Source: DASXBJ01 sp036491755 (GTDB lineage: Bacteria; Chloroflexota; Dormibacteria; Dormibacterales; Dormibacteraceae). Taken from it: 32,596 nucleotides of DNA. Shown piece after piece: positions 21,588 to 28,132 of the stretch. The notes under the pieces were generated by a model. It was not told the origin of the DNA, ran no database searches, and was given only the letters and a program-made list of their open reading frames with translations. Where the stretch lies: the NCBI GenBank assembly GCA_036491755.1, contig DASXBJ010000144.1:1-32596 (forward strand), read 5' to 3'. How positions within the stretch are numbered: the stretch's first letter is position 1; the number at the start of each line of letters is the position of its first letter. The position numbers and the translations under genes were made by a program.

Positions 21588-22805
21588 TTAAGGAGCGACC
21601 GCGGGCACCAGCACCCGTTTCTCGTAGGTGACGCCGTTGACCTGGAACGAGCCCGAGAACAGGTAAGCCGGCTCGTAGAAGCTGTGATCGCCGGCGGCGA
21701 CCAGCGTGTAGACGAGCTCTGCGCTGGTGAGCTGGACCGTGGCAGCCGGCGCGACGGGGTTCGCCGCCGCGGACGGTTTGACCGCGATCTGCACCGCCTG
21801 GTCTGCTGAGATGATCGGATACGGCGCCGACTCGATGCTCACCGGGAGGGGCCCGATCGCACGCACCGGATGGCTGCCATTGAGATCGACCTCCAGGCCG
21901 AGGCGGTTGCCGGTCCCATCCACAAGGTATGCCAGGCCGTAGCCGGGCGCATCGAACTGGCGCTGGAAGTACACCTTGACCTGGTCAGCGGACCCGTCGA
22001 CCGCCGACGTGTACGGCCACTGAGGCGCCAGGCGGTGCTCGGTCAGGAACAGCGCCGCGATATCCGCCGGCTGCGCGCCGGCGGCTGCGATATCGGCCAT
22101 CGACGGAGACGTGAGCAGGAAGTAAGCCGGGGCCTGCGGCGGCGACTCGATCGTGCCGCGGACGGTCAGCGTGTAGTCCGACGCGGTGTACAGACCGAGG
22201 AACCCGGCCGGACGCCGCTCGAGAGCAGCGCCCAGGGAGGATGCGAACTGATCCGCGGTGTCGGTCGTGGGTTCGCTGTAGCGGAAGACGGGCGCCGAGC
22301 TGATGGTGATGTTCAGCTGCCCCGCCCAGGTCAGAGTCACGGGTCCCGCATAATCGGCCCCCGCGGGTAAAGGCGCGGACGGGTTGAGGGCGCCGCTGCT
22401 CGCCTGCGGGCTGCCCGGACCAGCCCGCACCGGCGAGGGCAGGTGCCCGAAAGAGCCGACGGCGCTGGTGGGGTTGCCACCAGAACCTGCGTTCAGGGAC
22501 AGGCCCGCCCCCTCGCTGCTCGTCGCCTTCGGGCCGCGGCCGATGCCGCTGAACGCGAAGATGCCCACGCCGATGACCACGACCAGGACGGCAGCCACCG
22601 AGGCCAGCGGCACCGCCGGTACCTCACGGACGCCCTGGACCAGGCCGGCGAACGCCTCGCGGATCCGGCTCCCGAGCGGGCGGCGCGACTGCATCCGCAA
22701 CCAGAGCTCATCCTCGAATCCTGTGCGCGGCCGGGTGGTCGCGAAGGCGTCGTCGAGCTCACGCTGCAGCGCTTGAATTTCCAGCTCCTCGTCTCGATCG
22801 CTCAT
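21588..22805 (-). CDS. Putative membrane anti-sigma factor
   Basis: The 405-residue protein has an acidic N-terminus (SDRDEELEIQALQRELDDAF) of about 65 residues, one membrane helix (about 66-87, VPLASVAAVLVVVIGVGIFAFSG), a Gly/Ser/Pro linker and a large extracytoplasmic domain of beta character rich in Ala, Pro and Tyr. The ATG overlaps the stop of the ECF sigma gene as ATGA, the usual arrangement for a cognate anti-sigma factor. There is no zinc-binding HxxxCxxC motif. The outer domain matches no family I know and probably senses an envelope signal. Function rests on topology and coupling. Confidence 0.75.
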   Translation of the reverse strand: MSDRDEELEIQALQRELDDAFATTRPRTGFEDELWLRMQSRRPLGSRIREAFAGLVQGVREVPAVPLASVAAVLVVVIGVGIFAFSGIGRGPKATSSEGAGLSLNAGSGGNPTSAVGSFGHLPSPVRAGPGSPQASSGALNPSAPLPAGADYAGPVTLTWAGQLNITISSAPVFRYSEPTTDTADQFASSLGAALERRPAGFLGLYTASDYTLTVRGTIESPPQAPAYFLLTSPSMADIAAAGAQPADIAALFLTEHRLAPQWPYTSAVDGSADQVKVYFQRQFDAPGYGLAYLVDGTGNRLGLEVDLNGSHPVRAIGPLPVSIESAPYPIISADQAVQIAVKPSAAANPVAPAATVQLTSAELVYTLVAAGDHSFYEPAYLFSGSFQVNGVTYEKRVLVPAVAP

Positions 22806-23308
22806 GCCTCTTCCTTGCGTACGGATTCCTTGAGCGCCTTGAGAGCGCGGTGGTACAGCATCTTGGCCGCGTCCTCGCTGCAGTCCATCAACACTCCCAC
22901 CTCTTCGAAGCTCAGCCCGGAGTGGCGTAGGGAGATGGCGTCGCGCTGCCGCTCCGGGAGCAGGGCGACGTGGGTCAGGAGCGCGCGGTACTGGATCCGG
23001 TCTTCGGCAGCGCTCGCCGGGTCCTCCTCGGCCTGCGGCTGGTGCTCGATCGTCCGGCGCAACCGCTCCCGCCTTCCGTGGGCGCGAAAGTGGTCGAGGG
23101 TCGCATTGCGCGCAATGCGAAAGAGCCAGGCCGCCGGCGTGGTGTTGCGGGCTTCGAAGCGGGCGTACGCCTGGTAGGCGTTCATGAACACCTGGGCCGT
23201 GATGTCCTCGGCATCGGCCGCTGTCGACACCTGGGCGCGGACATACGCGTATATGCGCCCGAGAAAATCCCGGTACAGGTCTTCGAAGGGCGGCCGGTCG
23301 GCGACCAC
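22802..23308 (-). CDS. ECF-type RNA polymerase sigma factor
   Basis: The 168-residue sigma factor has region 2 (FEDLYRDFLGRIYAYVRAQVSTAADAEDITAQVFMNAYQAYARF, residues about 7-50, and TPAAWLFRIARNATLDHFR) and region 4 (ALLPERQRDAISLRHSGLSFEEVGVLMDCSEDAAKMLYHRAL, about 115-158). The GTG at 23308 fits the family start. TACCAT on the minus strand lies nine bases upstream, and no Shine-Dalgarno site is seen. It is translationally coupled to the membrane anti-sigma gene downstream through an ATGA overlap. Confidence 0.92.
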   Translation of the reverse strand: MVADRPPFEDLYRDFLGRIYAYVRAQVSTAADAEDITAQVFMNAYQAYARFEARNTTPAAWLFRIARNATLDHFRAHGRRERLRRTIEHQPQAEEDPASAAEDRIQYRALLTHVALLPERQRDAISLRHSGLSFEEVGVLMDCSEDAAKMLYHRALKALKESVRKEEA

Positions 23309-23375
23309 GGCCGGTTCATGGTAGGTGTGCGGGTCACATTTGAGGCAACGCCGGCCAACGTCCGCCTGTAACGGG

Positions 23376-24122
23376 CTACGACTTCAGGGCGGGGCCAACC
23401 TCCGCGGGGCGGTTGGTGAAGATCGAGTCCGGTTTGCAGTATTTGCACCAGGCGATGGCAGCCGCGTCGTCCACCGGCCAGACGGCGACGGCGCCGCCCG
23501 CGGCATGGACCTCCCTCACCACATCGGGGTCCATCGCCCCCCAGTGTGGCGAGTACACGTCCGCCCCAGCCTCTCGCATCATCGCCGACGGGTGAAGAGG
23601 ACGAGCTCCTTCGAGGATGCCGAGCTGCAGCGCGGGCTCCATCTCTCGAAGCTGGCGAATCGACGGATGGTGGAAGGAGATGACCGCGCATTCGGACACG
23701 GCTCCGAGCTGGCGCAGCATGGCGACGAGCTTGTCCTCCAGGCCGGGATACTGCAGCGGCCCCTGCTTGATCTCGATCACCAGCCCCACCTTGCCGATGG
23801 CGAGCTCGATGACCTCCTGCAGCAGCGGAATCCGCTCGCCATGCCCGGCGTCCAGCTTGCGGAGCTCGGAAGCGCTGTGGTCGCGGACGAGGCCCTTGCC
23901 GTCGGTCGTCCGCTCCAGCGTGTGATCGTGGATCACCACCAGGCGTCCGTCCGATGAGAGGTGAACGTCGCACTCGATGAGGTCGCAGCCGGCCTCGATG
24001 GCGGAGCGGAATGACCGCAGGGTGTTCTCAGGCTGCTGCGCGGGGTTGCCGCGATGGCCGCCGAGCAGTGGCCGACCGTCGTCGTGCGCGGACTCGTATC
24101 GAGCGCGAATGGATTGAGTCAA
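23376..24122 (-). CDS. Glycerophosphodiester phosphodiesterase
   Basis: The 248-residue cytoplasmic TIM-barrel enzyme hydrolyses glycerophosphodiesters to glycerol-3-phosphate and an alcohol. The catalytic signatures are clear: GGHRGNPAQQPENTLRSF with the first His, the metal-binding IECDVHLSSDGRLVVIHDHTLERTTDGKG, LVIEIKQGP, and the C-terminal AVAVWPVDDAAAIAWCKYCKPDSIFTNRP. There is no signal peptide, so it acts on internal or imported lipid head groups. A TTG at 24122 is the likely start, with TAGACT nine bases upstream and no ribosome site. It is the last gene before a divergent switch to the MoxR-like gene. Confidence 0.92.
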   Translation of the reverse strand: MTQSIRARYESAHDDGRPLLGGHRGNPAQQPENTLRSFRSAIEAGCDLIECDVHLSSDGRLVVIHDHTLERTTDGKGLVRDHSASELRKLDAGHGERIPLLQEVIELAIGKVGLVIEIKQGPLQYPGLEDKLVAMLRQLGAVSECAVISFHHPSIRQLREMEPALQLGILEGARPLHPSAMMREAGADVYSPHWGAMDPDVVREVHAAGGAVAVWPVDDAAAIAWCKYCKPDSIFTNRPAEVGPALKS

Positions 24123-24131
24123 GCGCCGAGC

Positions 24132-24137
24132 AGTCTA
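24132..24137 (-). promoter_or_regulatory. Putative -10 box of the phosphodiesterase gene
   Basis: TAGACT on the minus strand lies nine bases before the TTG at 24122, in the same GTTTAGACT context as the greA box. The nine-base spacing matches the two TTG genes at 6657 and 6697. Confidence 0.42.
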
Positions 24138-24223
24138 AACCGTGTACCGGCCACAACCTGCCGGCGCCGGCGAACCTTGAATTGTGGTGAACGCATTGAG
24201 TCATCGCTTTCCGCAAGTCGGCG

Positions 24224-24246
24224 TTTGTTCGCTGATCGCTAACAAA
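24224..24246. promoter_or_regulatory. Near-perfect dyad upstream of the MoxR-like gene, candidate operator
   Basis: TTTGTTCGC at 24224-24232 and GCTAACAAA at 24238-24246 are inverted repeats with one mismatch, around a five-base centre (TGATC). The element ends 19 bases before the TATAGT box at 24266-24271, overlapping where a -35 element would be. Position and symmetry suit a dimeric transcription factor. No regulator gene in the window is an obvious partner. Confidence 0.42.
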
Positions 24247-24265
24247 GAACGTCAACTGCGTTGGC

Positions 24266-24271
24266 TATAGT
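24266..24271 (+). promoter_or_regulatory. Putative leaderless -10 box of the MoxR-like gene
   Basis: TATAGT, the best -10 match in the window, is followed by six bases (GCAAGG) and the GTG at 24278. The dyad at 24224-24246 lies just upstream. Confidence 0.55.
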
Positions 24272-24277
24272 GCAAGG

Positions 24278-25675
24278 GTGACGCCCAACCAGGCCAGGAC
24301 CATTGCCGAGCTCCGCGCTGCAGGCCACAGGCAGGAGACCGTCAAGCAGGAAATGCGGCGCAACCTGCTCGCGCGCCTGCGCTCCGGCGAGCCTCTGCTT
24401 GGGGGCATCGTCGGCTACGACGAGACGGTGCTGCCCCAGCTGGCCAACGCGATCATCTCCGGCCACGATGTGATCCTCCTGGGCGAACGCGGCCAGGCCA
24501 AGAGCCGGATCATGCGCTCGCTGGTATCTCTGCTCGACGAGCAGGTGCCTGCGATCGCCGGCTGTGAGGTCAACGACCACCCCTACGCCCCGATCTGCCG
24601 GCGCTGCCTCGACCTGATCGAGAAGAATGGGGACGCCGTCCAGGTCGTGTGGATCGGCCGCGAGCGGCGTTATGGCGAAAAGCTGGCCACCCCCGACATC
24701 TCGATCGCGGACCTCATCGGCGAGGTCGACCCGATCAAGGTCGCCGAGGGACGCTACCTCTCCGACGAGCTCACGATTCACTACGGCCTGCTGCCCCGCA
24801 CCAACCGCGGCATCTTCGGCATCAATGAGCTCCCCGACCTCGCCGAGAGAATCCAGGTCGGGCTGCTGAACATCATGGAAGAGAAGGACGTGCAGATACG
24901 CGGTTACCGGGTGCGCCTGCCTCTCGACCTCTTCGTGATCGCCAGCGCGAACCCCGAGGACTACACGTCGCGCGGCCGGATCATCACACCGCTGAAGGAC
25001 AGGTTCGGGTCGCAGGTGCGCACGCACTACCCGCTGACGATCGGCGAAGAGATGCAGATCATGGAGTCGGAGCGCCACTCGATCCCCGAGGACTTCGAGC
25101 TCATCTTCCCGACCTTCATGAAGGAGATCGTCGCGGAGCTCACACACCTCGCGCGGCGAAGCCCGCACATCTCTCAATCGTCAGGGGTGTCGGTGCGCAT
25201 GTCGATCGCCAACTTCGAGAACCTGGCCAGCAACGCAGTGCGCCGCGCCGCCCGCCTGGGCGAGGCGCTGGCGGTGCCTCGACTCACAGACCTTGCGTTC
25301 CTCGCGTCGTCGACCGCCGGTCGCGTCGAGATCGAGGCGCTGGACGAGGGCAAGGAGGAGCAGGTGCTGTCGCGTCTCGAGCGGGGCGCCGTTAGCGCGG
25401 TGTTCAGCCGGCACTTTTCCGCCGCGCAGTTCGAGGGGCTTGTCTCCCGGTTCGAAGAGGGCAGCATGCTCGAGGTCGGCGAGGGGATCCCCGCGCGGAC
25501 CTACGCCAAGGCCATCGGAGATGTCCCGGAGCTGGCCGTCGCGCTGAAGAAGCTCAGCCTTCCGGACCGCCCCGAGGTGCGCGCATCCGTGATCGAGTTC
25601 CTGCTCGAAGGCCTGCACCTGAACAAACGCCTGAACAAAGACGAAGTCGAAGGAAGGGCGGTCTACAGGCGCTAA
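24278..25675 (+). CDS. MoxR / magnesium-chelatase-like AAA+ ATPase
   Basis: The 465-residue AAA+ protein has Walker A GERGQAKS (residues 69-76), a cysteine cluster Cys96, Cys107 and Cys110 in an insertion that could bind metal, a Walker B-like IFGINEL (179-185) with Asn183 in place of the usual Asp, sensor ASANPEDY (222-229) and DRFG (241-244). A helical C-terminal half follows. The segment GINELPDLAERIQVGLLNIMEEKDVQIRGY is, from memory, typical of this chelatase-like subfamily. Such ATPases normally remodel targets together with a von Willebrand A-domain partner, but none is encoded next to it. The GTG start is set by the TATAGT box six bases upstream. Confidence 0.88.
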   Translation: MTPNQARTIAELRAAGHRQETVKQEMRRNLLARLRSGEPLLGGIVGYDETVLPQLANAIISGHDVILLGERGQAKSRIMRSLVSLLDEQVPAIAGCEVNDHPYAPICRRCLDLIEKNGDAVQVVWIGRERRYGEKLATPDISIADLIGEVDPIKVAEGRYLSDELTIHYGLLPRTNRGIFGINELPDLAERIQVGLLNIMEEKDVQIRGYRVRLPLDLFVIASANPEDYTSRGRIITPLKDRFGSQVRTHYPLTIGEEMQIMESERHSIPEDFELIFPTFMKEIVAELTHLARRSPHISQSSGVSVRMSIANFENLASNAVRRAARLGEALAVPRLTDLAFLASSTAGRVEIEALDEGKEEQVLSRLERGAVSAVFSRHFSAAQFEGLVSRFEEGSMLEVGEGIPARTYAKAIGDVPELAVALKKLSLPDRPEVRASVIEFLLEGLHLNKRLNKDEVEGRAVYRR

Positions 25676-25683
25676 AGGATGAG

Positions 25684-25723
25684 CTCCCCTCTCCCGTTTC
25701 GCGGGAGAGGGTCAGGGTGAGGG
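25684..25723. repeat. Dispersed CCCTCTCCC hairpin repeat (second copy)
   Basis: CCCTCTCCCG at 25687-25696 pairs with CGGGAGAGGG at 25702-25711, followed by TCAGGGTGAGGG. It is the same element family as at 9765-9804 and again lies in a gap between convergent genes (MoxR-like and zinc-ribbon protein). It may double as a bidirectional terminator. Confidence 0.75.
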
Positions 25724-25739
25724 ACGACGAGGCGAGGTC

Positions 25740-25937
25740 CTATTTCTGGGCGGCGTAGATCCAGGTGAACCCGATGACCATCACCGCGACCAGCGCAAAG
25801 ACGAGGAGCTCGACACGGATCGCGATGCCGACCATCCGCCGGGCGCGATGGGTCCGCATGCCGCACCGCTCGCAGTAAGCGGCGTCCGGCACGAGCGACG
25901 AGCCGCATCTGTCACACGCAGCCTGAACCTGGGCCAC
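25740..25937 (-). CDS. Small zinc-ribbon membrane protein
   Basis: The 65-residue protein has an N-terminal zinc ribbon with CDRC and CERC separated by 11 residues (about 8-25), a basic stretch (MRTHRARR) and one C-terminal membrane helix (about 42-61, VELLVFALVAVMVIGFTWIY). Proteins of this shape are common and of unknown function. The GTG at 25937 is chosen because the frame upstream is antisense to the divergent DinB gene. AAAGGA lies just upstream, and CATACT nine bases before the GTG may be the -10 box. Too small for confident family assignment. Confidence 0.68.
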   Translation of the reverse strand: MAQVQAACDRCGSSLVPDAAYCERCGMRTHRARRMVGIAIRVELLVFALVAVMVIGFTWIYAAQK

Positions 25938-25946
25938 CGTCCTTTG

Positions 25947-25958
25947 AGTATGTACTGT
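25947..25958. promoter_or_regulatory. Overlapping divergent -10 boxes, zinc-ribbon / DinB
   Basis: On the plus strand TACTGT at 25953-25958 is followed by seven bases and the DinB ATG at 25966, a leaderless arrangement. On the minus strand CATACT (25947-25952) lies nine bases before the zinc-ribbon GTG. The two abut, with a short AGTA-TG-TACT symmetry, so the genes cannot easily be transcribed at the same moment. Confidence 0.48.
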
Positions 25959-25965
25959 TGACGTG

Positions 25966-26484
25966 ATGGAACTCCAGGAGGAGATGACGGCCGCGGACGC
26001 CGTGCTTTTGATGAGCTCTGTGCCGGAGCACATCAGCGATCTCGCGTTCGGATTGACCGAGACCAGCCTCCGCTACCGCCATGGTCCCGCCTTCCCCACC
26101 CTCGGCTCCTTGATCGCCCACCTGCTCGACTCGGGCACCAAGGTGGACGGTTTGCTTCGCCGCACACACCTGGACGGCAAGAGCACGGCCGACGTCCGCG
26201 CGACCATCGACCCCGTGCACGACCAGGAGCTCGAGCGGCCGCTGCAAGAGGCGCTCGAGGACTTCGCTCGCGTCCGGCGAAGAACGGTCGACCTCCTGCA
26301 CGGCTGGGGCAAGGGCGAGTGGGAGCGCACGGTCACCGATCCGCGCGGAGGCGACATCAGCCTGCTCGAGGTGTGCCGCATGGTCGCACGCCACGAGATG
26401 AGCCACATCGCCCAGCTCCGCAACCTCAACGCGCTGCTGCCCGAGCCGCAGGACCTGGGACCGGCGCGGCCAATCGTCCAGTAG
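25966..26484 (+). CDS. DinB-family four-helix protein
   Basis: The 172-residue all-helical protein matches the DinB/YfiT superfamily: a first helix with SVPEHISDLAFGL, FPTLGSLIAHLLDSGTKVDGLLRR with the first metal-site histidine, and VCRMVARHEMSHIAQLRNLNALL with the His-x3-His pair. The three histidines normally bind a divalent metal, and many members are thiol-dependent S-transferases or of unknown role. The ATG at 25966 follows TACTGT by seven bases; GTG 25963 is also in frame. It starts a likely three-gene operon with the EVE-domain gene 12 bases downstream. Confidence 0.85.
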   Translation: MELQEEMTAADAVLLMSSVPEHISDLAFGLTETSLRYRHGPAFPTLGSLIAHLLDSGTKVDGLLRRTHLDGKSTADVRATIDPVHDQELERPLQEALEDFARVRRRTVDLLHGWGKGEWERTVTDPRGGDISLLEVCRMVARHEMSHIAQLRNLNALLPEPQDLGPARPIVQ

Positions 26485-26496
26485 GAACACAATTCG

Positions 26497-27066
26497 GTGG
26501 TGTCCGACATCGTCGAGGAGACTCCGCCGTCCGCTGACCGCCCGGCCAGGACCGGGCGCTCGAAGCGAAAGCGCAAGTCCGGGTCCGCATCCGGAGGGCG
26601 CTCCGCGCAGTACTGGATGGTCGTCAGCTCGCCCGACAACTTCCGCAAGACCCGCGACCACGGGTTTTCCATCCAGGGCCTGAAGAGCAGGCACCGCCGG
26701 CGCGTCGAAACGATGCGTGTCGGCGACAGGATCCTCTACTACATCACCGGCCGGATGGCCTTCGCCGCCACGGTGACGGTCGGCTCACCCATGTACGAGG
26801 ACCACACGCCCATCTGGCGCTCGGCCCGGCGCGACGAGGACTATCCGTGGCGGGTCCACATCCGGCAGGACGTGGTGCTCGAGGAAGGCGACTGGATTCC
26901 CGCCAGGGACATCGCGTACCGCCTCGACTACGTGCGCAAGTGGCCGCCCGAACATTGGACGCTGGCGTTCCAGGGCCACATCCACGCGCTGCCGAAGAAC
27001 GACTTCACGATCGTCGAGGACGAGATCGCCCGCAGCGTCAGGCTGCGCAAGCCTCTCGCAGGCTAG
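26497..27066 (+). CDS. EVE-domain protein with basic disordered N-terminus
   Basis: The 189-residue protein has a charged, low-complexity N-terminal tail of about 37 residues (with RSKRKRKSGS) followed by an EVE/PUA-like domain: YWMVVSSPDNFRKTRDHGFSIQGLKSRHRRRVETMRVGDRILYYITGRMAFAATVTV, then the PWRVHIRQDVVL strand. EVE domains bind modified nucleotides, for instance in methyl-cytosine-dependent restriction or RNA regulation, but stand-alone bacterial members are uncharacterised. The basic tail suggests nucleic-acid contact. GTGs at 26497 and 26500 are both possible starts. It lies 12 bases after DinB and 10 before a membrane-protein gene. Confidence 0.88.
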   Translation: MVSDIVEETPPSADRPARTGRSKRKRKSGSASGGRSAQYWMVVSSPDNFRKTRDHGFSIQGLKSRHRRRVETMRVGDRILYYITGRMAFAATVTVGSPMYEDHTPIWRSARRDEDYPWRVHIRQDVVLEEGDWIPARDIAYRLDYVRKWPPEHWTLAFQGHIHALPKNDFTIVEDEIARSVRLRKPLAG

Positions 27067-27076
27067 CCACGCCGGC

Positions 27077-27553
27077 GTGGCCACGCTGAAGAGGCTGTAC
27101 ACATTTCACTTCCAGGACGAGCGCAGGGAGCGGCTGTTCCTGGCGTCGCTGGGCTTCCTGGTGACGTTTGGCATCGTGCGCGGCATCACCCACCTGATCC
27201 GGGCCGGCATCGGTCCCGTCCGCAACGTGACGGCAGGCGGGCTCCACGTCCATCACCTGGTGTGGGGCATCCTGATCCTCCTCGGCGTGGGTTACCTGTG
27301 GCTCATCGAGCAGGGCGTCGGATCGAGCTGGGTCGCCAGCATCTCGGCCATCGCCTTCGGGGTCGGGGCGGCGCTGACGCTCGACGAGTTCGCGCTGTGG
27401 CTCAACCTGCAGGACGTCTACTGGCAGGGCGCGGGCCGGGAGAGCATCGACGCCGTGGTCATATTCGCCGCCCTGCTCTCGGCAGGGATCTGGGGCGGCC
27501 CGTTCCTGGCCGCGCTGACGAGCCGGCTCTGGCGCCGCGGCAAGCCTGCGTGA
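27077..27553 (+). CDS. Conserved integral membrane protein with HVHH motif
   Basis: The 158-residue protein has about four membrane helices with conserved polar motifs: NVTAGGLHVHHLVWGILILLG (three histidines at the start of helix 2), ALTLDEFALWLNLQDVYW between helices 3 and 4, and GRESIDAVVIFAALL. The histidines and acidic residues could line a metal site or active site in the membrane. The pattern is familiar from hypothetical actinobacterial and Chloroflexota proteins, but no function is known to me. The GTG is 10 bases after the EVE gene stop, so they are probably co-transcribed. Confidence 0.78.
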   Translation: MATLKRLYTFHFQDERRERLFLASLGFLVTFGIVRGITHLIRAGIGPVRNVTAGGLHVHHLVWGILILLGVGYLWLIEQGVGSSWVASISAIAFGVGAALTLDEFALWLNLQDVYWQGAGRESIDAVVIFAALLSAGIWGGPFLAALTSRLWRRGKPA

Positions 27554-27598
27554 AGCTGTCACAAAACCCGGCCGCGCGGTGCTTGATCGGTAGTGGGC

Positions 27599-28132
27599 AT
27601 GAATCTCGAGGCGAGGCGGGTGTCGGGCGTCAGGTCTGACGGCGATTCCTTTGAGGCTCTTTTCATCGCCGAGTACTCACGTGTCGTGAGGATCGCCAAC
27701 CGGGTCCTCGCCGACCCGAATGAGGCGGAGGACGTGGCCCAGGAGGTCTTCGTCGACTTCCACCGGCTGCACTCGGCGAGCGCCCAGTACGCGCCAGCCT
27801 GGCTGCACCGCGCGGCCGCCCACACGGCGTTGAACCGGTTGCGCGGCTCGCGCCGCCGGCAGAAGCGAGAGATTGCGCAGGCGGTCGAGGAGAGCGAGCG
27901 GACGATGGATCCGCAAAAGCAGGTCGAGGTGGATGAGGACCGTCGCCGCGTTAGGCAGGCGCTGGCCCGGATGGCGCCCAAGCCGGCGGCAGTCCTCGCG
28001 CTTCGCGCCAGCGGGCTGAGCTACGCGGAGGTCGCCCAGGCGCTTGGAGTCGGCATCGGTCAGGTCGGAACTTTGTTGAGGCGCGCAGAGACAACTCTGC
28101 GCAAGGAGGTCACTCGTGGCACATCTGAATGA
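27599..28132 (+). CDS. ECF-type RNA polymerase sigma factor
   Basis: The 177-residue sigma factor has region 2 (FEALFIAEYSRVVRIANRVLADPNEAEDVAQEVFVDFHRL, about 18-57), the AWLHRAAAHTALNRLRGSRRR segment, and region 4 (ALARMAPKPAAVLALRASGLSYAEVAQALGVGIGQVGTLLRRAETTLRKEV, about 120-172). The ATG at 27599 is preferred over the in-frame GTG six bases upstream; neither has a strong ribosome site. The 3' end overlaps the anti-sigma gene by 17 bases. Region 4 ends in a GIGQVGTLL helix rather than the common GTVKSRL, so promoter recognition may differ from the other sigma factors here. Confidence 0.92.
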   Translation: MNLEARRVSGVRSDGDSFEALFIAEYSRVVRIANRVLADPNEAEDVAQEVFVDFHRLHSASAQYAPAWLHRAAAHTALNRLRGSRRRQKREIAQAVEESERTMDPQKQVEVDEDRRRVRQALARMAPKPAAVLALRASGLSYAEVAQALGVGIGQVGTLLRRAETTLRKEVTRGTSE

